From the NCBI GenBank assembly GCA_019914945.1, contig CM034112.1, positions 457,001-521,000 on the forward strand: 64,000 nucleotides of DNA, in the 5' to 3' direction. The stretch comes from Typha latifolia (taxonomy: Eukaryota > Streptophyta > Magnoliopsida > Poales > Typhaceae). Positions 36,883 to 48,900 of this stretch are shown here, piece by piece; position 1 is the first letter of the stretch; each line of letters opens with the position of its first letter. The notes beneath the pieces were generated by a model. The model had not been told where the DNA came from. It ran no database searches and saw only the letters and a list, made by a program, of their open reading frames with translations. The position numbers and the translations under genes were made by a program.

Positions 36883-39800
36883 ATGGCTTTGATCCTTTTC
36901 CGAGGAATCAGAACCAACTATCTTTTCTTCAATTCATCAACTCTACTTTCCAGAAGAAATGGTGCTCTTTTCTGCACACTGCAACGCCCAAATACACTGT
37001 CTAATGTGCGTGCAGAGAGTCTCCAAACAAATGAAAGCAGAACAACTTCAAAATCTATCCAAATGGCTACCAAAGAATTGTCAGAGCAAAAGATGCAAGG
37101 ATACGAAGCTGTCATTGGGATAGAAACTCATGTTCAGCTTTCTACCCTTACCAAGGCTTTCTGCAACTGCCCCTACCTCTATGGTTCACAGCCCAACACA
37201 ACTATCTGCCCCATATGTATGGGGCACCCTGGAACACTGCCGGTTGTGAACTCGAAAGTTGTTGAGTTTGCCGTGAAATTGGGTCTTGCACTCAATTGTG
37301 AGTTATCTATGACTTCCAAGTTTGATAGGAAGCAGTATTTCTATCCCGACCTTCCAAAAGGCTATCAAATATCTCAATTTGATATGCCCATAGCAAAGAG
37401 AGGCTACATTGATGTGGATCTTCCACTAGAGTTTGGTGGTGGGCATAGGAGGTTTGGGATAACCAGGGTTCATATGGAAGAAGATGCTGGGAAGCTACTT
37501 CATTCTGAGTCTGGAAGCTACTCTCAGGTACACTAACACTACTTATTCTCATTGCACATCTTCTGTCAACTTAATACTTATCAGCTATTTCTTCCTTTGG
37601 CAAGCTCCAAAATGCTCATAATCAATTGAGAGAATAGTGATTGTACTGCAGGTTGACCTCAATAGAGCAGGGGTACCTTTGCTTGAGATTGTCTCTGAGC
37701 CGGATATGAGAACTGGAATTGAGGCTGCTGAGTATGCCGCTGAGTTACAGCGGCTAGTTAGGTATTTGGGGGTGAGTAATGGAAATATGCAGGAGGGTTC
37801 TCTTCGCTGTGATGTAAATGTTTCTGTTCGACCAGTTGGACAACTGGAGTTTGGGACAAAGGTAACTAGATCTCAATCTTTTAACTATCCTAATTCTAGT
37901 ACAACAATTTGTACAACTCACAGTGGTCCTTTCTGATTACATATGATTGCATTAGCTGACAATTAGCAGTCCTGGTGATCATTAACAAATGAACAAGGGT
38001 ACAAGAAAAGAGTAATCTGGATAGTTTTCTCATTTGCAGAAACCCTGAACAGGAAGTACAGTTTCAGTTCTCTGGAGTTCTGAATTTGAATAAATTCACA
38101 TGAATTTGACATTACAATTGAGGAAATTGGACTCAGTTATTAGGTTATCTGCATCCAGAACTTAATCATACATTCACTGCCACTGGCCTATATTATTTGA
38201 AATGACCATTGGAACTGATTTTTTTTTTTTTTTTTGGTTACCTGTTAACTTACATCTCTTTGTAAGTCATGATGAGGAAAACATTGATAATCGTCGGAGA
38301 GACTATTTTGGAACATATTAAGTAATTTTCTCTTGCAAGTTCTTATTTTTTATTATTTCCAGCATACGAAGAAGAGTAATTCATTTATCCTAGAAATGAT
38401 ATATGAAATGCTTTTTGTTACTTTGTTGGCAGGTCGAAATAAAAAACATGAATTCTTTTTCTGCAATGAACCGTGCAATAGATTTTGAGATTTCAAGGCA
38501 GATTCTTCTCAATAATCAGGGCCAGCTTGACCAAATTGTCCAAGAAACTCGCCTTTGGGATGATGGTGCTCAGGTTTATACCAGTATTTGCTTTTGTTGT
38601 ATCTATTATAGGCTCATTTTTGCTTCATTGGTGTAGTTTATTTGGTTTGTTTTCAAACTGCTTATTCAGAAAACTGTTACAATGCGAAAGAAGGAAGGGC
38701 TTGCTGATTACAGATATTTTCCTGAGCCTGACCTTCCTGAAGTTGTTCTCTTTGAGGAGTATATTGACCAAATTCGTCAGTCACTGCCTGAACTACCCGA
38801 AGCAAAGCGTAGACGTTATGAGGAAATGGGACTCAGTATGCAAGATGTTCTCTTCCTTGCTAATGATAACAGTGTAAGTCTCTTCAATAAATTTATAGTT
38901 CTTACAACATTTAAGATTATTTTCCATAATATCTGTTAAAGCGTCAAACTGCAACGATTTTTTTTTTCAGGTTGCTGATTTTTTTGATGCTACTGTTGGG
39001 AACGGTGCTGATGCAAAGTTGGCTGCCAATTGGATTATGGGTGATATTGCAGCTTTTCTGAAAAATGAAAAGCTTTCAATTAGTGAAATCAAACTAACAC
39101 CTCAAGAACTCTCTGAACTAATAGCTTCCATTAAAAAGGGAACTATTAGTGGAAAGATAGGGAAGGAGGTATTATTTTTATTTTGCCACTTAATCTAGGC
39201 CCCAAATGTTCGATTCTAATAGGTCCTGTTGTTCAAGAATTAATAATCTGTGACTTGCAGATATTAACTGAGCTTATATCCAAAGGTGGAACTGTTAAAT
39301 CATTGATAAAGGAGAAAGATTTGGTTCAGGTAAATCTATTTAAATTATTGACATGAACTCCCTACATTTGTTCTCTGTGTCACATTTTACTATGCATTCC
39401 ATCTCTATTGACATGCAAAATTTTGGTTTGATTTTTGGATTCTGTAGACAGTTCTTGCATAACATTTTAGCCATAGGAACACTAGAACAATTCCTTATTA
39501 TTGTTCTTCAACGTTCGGATCAAGTAAATGAACATCTGTAGCATTATATCTCTATAATATTATAATAACATTCTTTTGATTAAAATTCTTGATTCTGTTA
39601 TAGTTGTGGTCAATGATCAAATCCCAAAATAGTCAACACTAAGGATCATCTTACAGAATTATGGTTTAGTTCTGCAAGAGCTCATATCTTGTTATTGGAT
39701 CTACAGATAGTAGATCCAGCTGCAATAGAAGCGTTGGTGGATAAGGTTCTTGCAGAGAATCCCAAGCAGCTTCAACAGTATCGTGGGGGCAAAACCAAGT

Positions 39801-40013
39801 TGCAAGGTTTTTTTGCTGGTCAGGTATGTGAATAATAGGAGATCCACTATTCTCCTATGTTATTAGATGACTTCAGGTTTTACTCCAACATTTGCTATTG
39901 CAAGTTCTGAAATGCCCTTATAATACTTTCAGGTGATGAAAGAATCAAAAGGAAAGGCTAATCCTGTAATTCTGAACAAGATACTCGTCGATAAGTTAAA
40001 TGCGGGGAGCTGA
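36883..40013 (+). CDS. GATB: Glutamyl/aspartyl-tRNA(Gln/Asn) amidotransferase subunit B, plastid/mitochondrial
   Basis: Exons: 36883-37527, 37652-37861, 38433-38573, 38670-38873, 38971-39168, 39261-39329, 39707-39823, 39933-40013; 554 aa. GatB forms the GatCAB complex with GatA and GatC and converts Glu-tRNA(Gln) to Gln-tRNA(Gln) in chloroplasts and mitochondria. The first about 70 residues are Ser/Arg-rich with few acids, which fits dual organelle targeting. Core motifs follow: [24 protein letters not shown] with [10 protein letters not shown] (Cys94, 96, 109, 112, the zinc-type cluster), [40 protein letters not shown] and [11 protein letters not shown]. The C-terminal tail-domain (YqeY-like) includes [15 protein letters not shown] 5'UTR intron probably runs from about 36394 to 36859. 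All key blocks are intact. Confidence 0.97.
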
Positions 40014-42733
40014 GAAGGCTAAATGGTGCAAGGCAAAACATATATTGATCAGCATACGGCATTCTATAATTATTAAATGAGTATGTATAAGCAAGCTGCT
40101 ATTGAGGAAAATATGATGCGACGTGGATATAAATGACATGACGGTTACTTAACATGTTTGTATGCAGTGGTTAGTACATTGAACAGTGTCATTTCACCTG
40201 GTTCAGTGCATTGATCTCATTGCAAATTTTCTTCTTTAAGGTGTTTAGCCTGCCACTAGAGGGATAAGCTGTTCCTAGGGTAATCCTTCAGTGACATCTG
40301 AATAGTGGCCGTATAATTATTTGAACTAATCTTTTTCAGTTCTATTCTTGCTGACGGTCAAATATTACCTCGTGTAAGGATCAAATTTCAGTGTAAATTA
40401 TTTCCTCATCATGATCTTAATTTTCAAGTGACATCAGTTGTTAGGATAAGATCCATTTTGCTTTTATCATCCTTCTTCAATCCAAGTTTGTTTTAATTTC
40501 TTTCTGATGAACTAAACCCAGATACCTTTTATACATTTTGTCCTCCAATTTGCAATCAAGAGTCTTTACTTTTGCTTTATTCTCATCTATTGTTGGGTTG
40601 CCCACTTGTAACTTATATATGTAGAGGATAGATGCAAAAGATATTGGAATGTGATGATTTCAGTTTTCCATTTGGCTGGATCAGATATGGACTTGTTGAC
40701 GAATAACTTAAAGTCAGCATTTTCCCTGTCCTGAAATATAATAGAGGCTTGAATTCTTTTATGAAATATTTTCTGTAATGGTATCCAAAAGGACCAAAAA
40801 TGTCCTACATATCTATCAGAAATATACGCTTGGCTGGCTTACTTGGCATTTATTATCTTTCCTATGTATTTTACTATTACATTTATCAAATATCTACCTT
40901 CTTCAGTTTCAGTACAGAAGATATCTTGATGATAGCTTGAAATAGGAGTGTTTGTTATGGCAAATTCTTGAAACAGGGGTAGGTGATACTTACTAGTTTC
41001 TTTGTATGAATTTTTGAATAATGGAGCGAGGATTTTCAGACTAATCCGTATTTTGTGGAAGCTGGGGATTTCCTCGAAGGTAAAAGCTTTTTCATAACTC
41101 ATATGCAATAATAGAATGCTCACAGGGGATAATTTGGCTGAGAGAAATTGATTTGTAAGTGTTGTTTGTAGCTTGCAGTCAAAAACTGAAATTGGAAAAC
41201 ATCTGATTCTGAAGCACTGATTTGCTAATCAGATTTTATTTCAGGCCAAGAGGATCTGGGGCATATTTGCTCTATCCAAAAATGTTGCTGATGTTTGGAC
41301 TGTTGGCTGCTGCAAAGGAGTGTAGAAAAATTGTAAAGGATCTTGGAGTTGGAGGATGTGGATTAGAAACTGATACATTTATTTTGTCAATTGTGTTTGG
41401 GATTAGGAGGTTTCCTCCTCAGATGTAATTTTTGTGGTGTCTATAGATGACAAAAGTTGACCCTATCCAATAACTCGGCTTTTAAATGAGTTTGGGAGTT
41501 TAATCTAATTAGATTTAGGTCGTACATGGGTCAACCCATCTAACCTGGTTACTAAATGAGTAGTGTTCGTATTTATTAGTTCAATTTGATTAATCCGTCG
41601 TAGATTCATTTATGACATGGTAACCTGTATATAACCTGGTAACTCATTAATGTCCTGATAATTCATTTATAATTCGACTAACCCCAATTAACCTATTTAT
41701 AACATTTTAAAAAACCTACAACTAAAAAAAATTCATTTACAATCGAAATAAATTCATTTACAATTCGAATAATTTATAACAATATGAAATAACTTGTGCA
41801 TTCGATAAAATGACTTGTATAATTTGTTTAATAAATTGGTTGTATTTGTGTTTAAAAATTTTAATCCATTTAATAAACGAGTTGTCTTTATGTTTGTATT
41901 ATTATGATCCTGGTTTTTTTTTTTAAGAATATAGAGAAAAAATTAACAACTTTTTGGAGGCTCACCATTTTATAATGTTTGGATGAAGAAAATAGAGTAT
42001 GAGGGAAGGTTTTCACTTCCCTAGACTCTCAAACTTTCTTCATTTTATTTTATATGCCAAATGGTGTGTTTTGTAGCTAAAGAAGAAAGTTCATATAAGT
42101 TCAATAAAGTGACTAAGTTCAATGAAATAACTCTTATCATTTTATAGAAGAAAATTAAAGTGAGAAGGTGAAGTTGCCTTTGATAGGTAAGGAAATTATT
42201 TTTATTTATTTATTTTCTATGATCAAATTTTTTGGTGAGAAATTTCTAAAAGTGACCACTTTTTTCCTCAGTATTTTAACAATCAAACACTTCCAAAAAG
42301 AGAGAGTTGCACTTTCCAAAATTTTATATATCAAATGTCATCATTAATTAATAATAATTATTCACTTTTGCTAAATATTTTTAATTTTTATAAAATACCA
42401 ATAGATCATTATTATTTAATAGAAGTGATTTTAAACTTCAAACACTTTATTCTCTCACTTTTCATCAACTAAACACATATTATCATATTATTTCTAATGC
42501 CTACTTCCAATAAATACCGGTCATTAAGAAAAATTACTATAAAATACATGCCCTTAGGGTTTAATTTTATAATATAGTTTTTTTAATTTATAATAATAAA
42601 ATCTAATGTATAATGTATATATAAGTTGTGCACAATCTATTATAATAAATATTTCATTGGTTATTATTGAAAAATATACGCTATGCTAAATTTAAAAAAG
42701 AAAGTAAAATGTAATTAAATTGCAAAATCCCGT
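40014..42733. other. AT-rich spacer between GATB and GCN1
   Basis: The first 500 bp are 3' flank of GATB. Around 41450-41720 there is a degenerate array of short phrases such as taacctggtaactcatt and cattta-aat, which looks like a decayed simple or LTR-derived repeat. An AT-rich MITE-like block at 42556-42730 follows. I recognise no gene. The frames at 40839-41123 (-) and 41222-41428 (+) have no family features. Confidence 0.5.
42556..42730. mobile_element. AT-rich MITE-like element upstream of GCN1
   Basis: The ends are roughly inverted: gggtttaattttat on the left and, on the minus strand from the right, gggattttgcaatttaat. The interior shares phrases with the block at 8190-8440. It ends only about 200 bp before the GCN1 start codon, so it may form part of the promoter region. 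No clear target duplication was found. Confidence 0.4.
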
Positions 42734-42779
42734 ATGACCTTCTTATTAGCGTCATCAACAATTACATTCGTCTCTCCAG

Positions 42780-42940
42780 CCCTTAAAACCCTAGCTCTCC
42801 CCTGTGTGCTGCGTGTACTTTATCCTCCATTCCGTCGAGCTCCTAGCCCCGCTAGTGGGAAAGGCCAAAACGGAACCCTAGAATTCGTCTTCTCCGGTGA
42901 TCTCCAAGTTTCTTGGAAGATCTTAGGCTTCCCTTCTCCG
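42780..42940 (+). promoter_or_regulatory. GCN1 leader with telo-box motif
   Basis: AAACCCTAG begins at about 42786 in a pyrimidine-rich stretch (ctctcccctgtg), as in many plant translation-related genes. The first exon frame stays open upstream to an ATG at 42734, so the leader lacks an in-frame stop. Confidence 0.5.
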
Positions 42941-45900
42941 ATGGCGCAGCCCATGGAGGTGTTGAGAGCTGCCGCCGAGGAGGTTACGACCTCTTCAACG
43001 AAGCAGCGGATTCGTATCTTTCGCGAGACTCTACCGCCCTTATTAAAGAACCCAGGTGATCCTTTGCCTCCGGTTGTAGTAAATTTTTTGTCAATTTTGT
43101 TGTTGCTTCGTCTTGTCAATTGGTTGATTGAAGTCAATTTGTGGCTGCACTGGCACTTGACTACCGGGATCTTCTTTTTGACGTAACGTTCGAATATAAC
43201 CTAATTAGAGGTTACAATTGATACCTCTTGGAACATAATATTGGCAAATTTTTTTCCTTTCTAAATAGGCCTCATTATCTATCATAAAATTTACCTAATA
43301 TGTTGATCAGAAATACATAGAAGATCAACTCTGACTCAAGCGTACCATTAATCAACAACTAATTCCCTATCCTTTCAGTCTATGTTCTGCCAGAAGGATT
43401 TTTGATATTGATCATTTCTGTTTACTTTCAACTTGTTAGGAGAAGGGATATTAGTGGCTTCAAGGAGAAGTGGGAAGAGTACAGCTGGTAGTTCCAGTTA
43501 ATTTATATCTAAATATAACAAATGTGTCTGATAATACCTTCAAATTTTATTTGTTGGTGACCTCAAACTAAGAGAGTCCCTGGGAATACACATATCGTTT
43601 CTTTTGATCAGCATTCACCTCCTACCTAGCTGGAAGATAGAGCCCACTCACTCGAATAGATTATTGATCTAGAAAATAGTAATTTCCTGTACTTGCCTAC
43701 TGATTGTCTGGTTCTTCTCAAAGCTAGTTGGTTCTTCCAAAGAGTCAAATTCTAGGAATGACTGAATGCATTGTTTGTAGTAGTCTTTTGTTAATGTTCC
43801 TTGTAGGGTAAAGGAATCTTCTTGTATTAATAACCTAGGTTGGGTAATTTGTCCCGGGTCAAAGCAAATTTATGAATTTCTTTAGCCATCTCCATTGTGG
43901 CGGTTTTTTGGAATTAAAAGTGATGTTGAAAATGAGCTTCTTTCTGGGAGTCTTAATTATGTTTGCTTAATTTTCAATTTGTCGTATTGATTCTAAAACT
44001 TTCAGGATACACAGCAGATGCCTCTGCTAACCTCAAAAGGAATATGAAATTATGTCTCTTATATCTCTTTGGGGAATTATGTAGAGAACTCTCTCTTTTG
44101 TAGGTGTAGTTTTTTTTTACACTTATTTAGTGCAGAGGGACGTTGTATTTCAAAAATTTATCTTAAATGACATTTCAAAGAACAAATTAATATTTTTTTT
44201 ATAGTTTAAATGGATATTTGTTGTTATGTAAAATTAAGTTTCTTATGTGTTCCTTAACGGTCTAATCTCATGGTATTATTTCTAGGAAGTGCTGAACTAA
44301 ATTATGCTTGAACTTCATTTATGTGACCTTTTGTTGTGATTACACCATGCTGCGTTGTTATAATTTATAAATTTTGTGAATTCCATCCCTTCCCCACCTG
44401 CCAATAGGTATTTGTTTTGTTTCATTTGCATGCTCCCTTAAAAGTTATTGTAAAGTTGGTTGTTCAAAAACACTGAGAGCAAGACCCGAATTGAAATACA
44501 ATTTCTTTTGTGTGCAGAAGTGTTGTCTGATGTTGCGTCACATATTGTTGATATTGTTTTCCAAACATTGCTTCTATACGACGACCGATCATCTAGAAAA
44601 GCAGTGGATGATCTGATTGTTAATGCTCTCGGGGAATCTACCTTCATGAAGTTCTTTGCTACCACCCTTGTTCAGACTATGGAAAAGCATTTGAAGATTC
44701 AAAGTCCTGCAGTATGCTATAAACTTCTCAAATGGTCATGCTTCCTTCTAAAATGGAGTCGCTTTACCTCAGTGTCAAAAAATGGGTTCCCACGATTGGC
44801 TAATGCACAAGCAGTCCTATGTGAAGTTCTCATGCAGGGTCCATTTCATATGCGCCAGATTTGCAGAAAAATGTTTTTCCATCTGTTTTCAGAGGTACCT
44901 ACAATCTGTAATATGAGCTTCTATCTAGGAAAATTACATGACTTTTGAGATTCAGCTCATCCTGATTTTCTTGCCTGTTGCTGTTTACAGTCTCTTGAAA
45001 TATATAAGATCTATGTGGAGGAACTGAAGGATTCGAGGATTTCCATTAGGGATAGCCCTGCATTATTAAGAATATTACTCGACTTCTCCATTACTGCCCC
45101 ATCTCTGTTTGGGGAATACAAGGTAGACTCATCATTACAGTATACTATGTTATGATGTTGTGTGTCTGCGATGTTGACATTTTAAGTTTTTAACTTGTCT
45201 GGCTAGCCTGTAATCCCAAATGAGATCCTTACAGTTTTGACATTTTAGCTGATTTATTATCTTGATCAATTGCTTTTATTTCTGCAGATTGTATTCCTTG
45301 ATCTGTATGTTAAAGCAGTTTTAAATGCAAAAGCTGGGCCATCACAAGCTCTTGGTGAAGCCTTCCAATCACTTTTTGTGCACATAGAGCATGAAGATTT
45401 TAAAAGTGTTGTGGTCCCGTCATGTATCAAAATGCTTAAAAGGAATCCGGAGATAGTGTTGGAATCTATTGGGAATCTATTAAAATCAGTCAGGCTGGAC
45501 CTTAGCAAGTATGCACTGGAGTTTCTATCAGTTGTCCTACCTCAGGCTCGGCATTCTGATGAAGAAAGGAGGACTAATGCTTTGGCTATTATCGGCTTCT
45601 TAAGCCAAATGTCCAGTGATCCAGATGCTCTACCTTCAATGTTCAATGCTGTAAAAGCCGTACTAGGAGGTTGTCAAGACATACTATGTTCAAATTGTTG
45701 GTAACTAAATATGTTACTTTTTGTCCAGTTGAATAACGGGCTTGATTTGAACAGGGTCAGAAGGAAAATTGGCACTTCCATACCAGAGAATAGGAATGAT
45801 AAATGCTTTACAAGAGTTATCTAGGGCTCCAGCTGGAAAGCAACTAAACAAAATTGCTCCTTGTATATCTAGTTTTCTTCTATCCTGTTATCGGGATGAT

Positions 45901-48900
45901 GGTAAAAATCACATATCTGGTTTATCTGGCGTCTCTTCTTTTTCACTTGATCTAGTTTAGACTCTCTACGTGGATGATAGATCTTATGTTTTTGTTTAAT
46001 AATAGGAATTGAGGAAGTAAAGCTGGCGGTACTGTCAGCTTTGGCTTCTTGGGCATCAAAATCCCCTGAAGCTATTCAGTCAGATGTTGTTTCTTTTATT
46101 GCCATTGGCTTGAAGGAGAAGGATACTTTAAGAAAAGGGCATCTTAGATGCTTGCGGGCTATATGCAAGAACTCCGATGCATTAACGAGGGTCAGAAAGT
46201 GGCATTGCATTATTCCATTTGTACATTTGCACCAAATTTATTAGCATTAATTGCTGCCAAAAAGTTATAAAGTTTATTAAGAATTTAAGATAAGTTAATT
46301 TTCAGGTTTCATGTTTACTGGAGCCTCTTATTCAATTAGTAAAAACTGGCTTTACCAAAGCAACACAAAGGTTGGATGGAATTTATGCGTTCTTTTCGGT
46401 AGCAAAAATTGTCTCTCTTGATACCAAAGCAGGTGCTTTTTTATGCTAAAGTAACATAATACATTTTTCATTGTTTATTTGAATAGTAGCTGATGAATGT
46501 ATTCATCATTAATTTCTAGATGGAAGTATGCTCAATGAGAAGCTTTGGGTGTTGATTGCACAAAATGAATCGTCACTGGTATCTACCCAAATGGTAATTT
46601 CCTTGCTATAATAATTAATAAAAAGCATATTCCTTTTACTTTGAAGAAGGACCAGATAGCATTTTGGTCCTCTGATTTTATATTGGTCTATCTGGAGCCA
46701 AAATTAGTCAGGGTCAGATATAAATCCTTGTTGTCAGTCTATATGAGGAAATGGTTAAGTGTACTTTAAACAATCTGGAAATCATTATCGACCAGCTAGA
46801 CTACTTTCTATCTGATCACGTCTTGTGCATTTCTTCCTGGAAGGCCCACTATTCTTTGCAGCAAGTTAATCAAAGATTACCTTTTAACTTTTTATTATCT
46901 GGCCCAGCAGATTTCAAAACTATCAAATGAAGATTGTATGACTTTTGTGGATCTTCTTGAGGTTCTGCTTGTCGAACACCTGCCTAGGTTGTTAATTCTT
47001 TGTTGCCCATCAAGATTGTATTGCAGTAATTTCTGGAATGTACATGTTCATAAACCTCATTTTTTTTCTCCATTGCAGAGTTCTGGAATATTTCTCTGTA
47101 AGATCACTGCTACAGGTAAACTAACATATGTTCTGCATATTCTGCTGGACAATCTTTATTAATTCACAGTTTCTTTAAATAATTGATGTAGCAGACTGTT
47201 TCAGTCAAATATGTTTGAAGCAACTTAGGAGTTTAAAAATGGAACTTCTTGAGTGGAAGATTGCTATATATTATCCGGATTGAAACTATGATATTTATTC
47301 TTTGTTCTCTCTCATGGTACAGTTGCTACTATATCTAATCTGCCATCCAAGTTGGATTGTTCGAAAGGCAGCTCGTTATGCTACTGAAAAGATTCTCTCT
47401 ACCTCTTCGAGTTTGGCTGAAGATCTTCTTCTTGAATTTACGAACTGGTTGTCAATACTTGCTGAGAGGATCTCACTCCTGAAAATAAGGTGCACGTTCT
47501 GTTTCCTAAGAGGCGTCTGTACTTTCTTCTATAAGTATCCGTGTACAATGTTGTGGTGCATGAATCCTTTTTTATAGTGTTTGTTGCCGACCTGAAAGAA
47601 CTGCCTAGTTCTTCATCAACAACTGATAATTAATCTTAATATCTGCCAGTGCTAGATTTCGAGATTATTATCTTTTAAGCTCTTCACTTAATTAATTTTA
47701 CATAGGTATTTGTACTTTTTAATTTAACAGTGACATGGAAAGTACGGTGGACTTGCAATTGCCTTTTGTGCCGTCCGTTGAGGTCTTAGTGAAGTGCTTG
47801 CTTCTTATTGCGCCAGCTGCTATTGCCAGTAGCCCAGTATCTTATTCTCGTCTTATATTTTGCTCTCACCACCCTTGCATTGCTAGCAGCAATCGCCATA
47901 ATGGAGTATGGAAGGTATAGCTTAGTATTTTGCTTAGTATCATTTCTATTTTCAAAATGATACTTGCCTTTTGTGATAACTTTTGTTAGGAGGCATGGCC
48001 AATTCAAGCATTTCCCTCATCAAAGATGAATGTATCAATACTACGTACTGGTTCCTTGTTCTAATTTGTACGCATAATGTGCATTTTGTTTGGAAGATCG
48101 AAATGCCTTTTCTTAGTGTACATTTAACCTGTAGTGTTATACTATACATAATTACATACATGACTTCCTATTTTTACATTTATATAATGTGTTTATTGAT
48201 TTCCATATTTTTAAATGGAAACTTTAGTTCTGGTTTTCAATATCATGATTCATATTGAAGGTTGCCACTCATATTATCTGTTAAATCAGTTGGATTCTTA
48301 AGCATATGTTATCTGAAATTGTCTTTCTTATCAAAATATTTAATTGATTTAAGCAATGTGGTGTTCTTTCAAGAATGGTTCCAGACTAGTATTTAATAAG
48401 AAGAAAACATTCTTTATACATTTTAGATTTTAGATCTAGTATCTTTCTTCAGCTAAAACATGTTTTCCTAAAATAATAGTTGGATTTTGTGTACTGATGG
48501 ATGTGCATTTAGAAGGCCTTAGAGCTTTATCTTTTTGAAATAATCAAATTTGCTCTATGAGATCTACCTGTCCTTTTCTCCTTTTCTTCGATTGGTTTCT
48601 ATTAGTAACTTCATCTTTCCTATTTGTAACTCTATTTGTTTTTGTTGTTGTCAAGAAATGTTGCATTTTGTTTTTCTTTTTAAAATGTAATATGTCGTAT
48701 TCCAGTCATATACTGATTTAGTGTTTTCAAATGCCAAAACTACAGAGGGTTCAGAGAAACTTGCAACGCCATGGTTACAACTTTGCTGATATAATTGTTA
48801 CAAATGTTGAGACAGTCTGCAAGGTAATATCACTGGTTGAGTAATTGGAATTTCAATATCTGTTACATCTATATGCTACAAGTGATTATTTGAGACTAGA

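Noticed and set aside
41222..41428. 68-codon frame in the GATB-GCN1 spacer
   Set aside because: No start context, domain or splice partners; surrounded by decayed repeat DNA.
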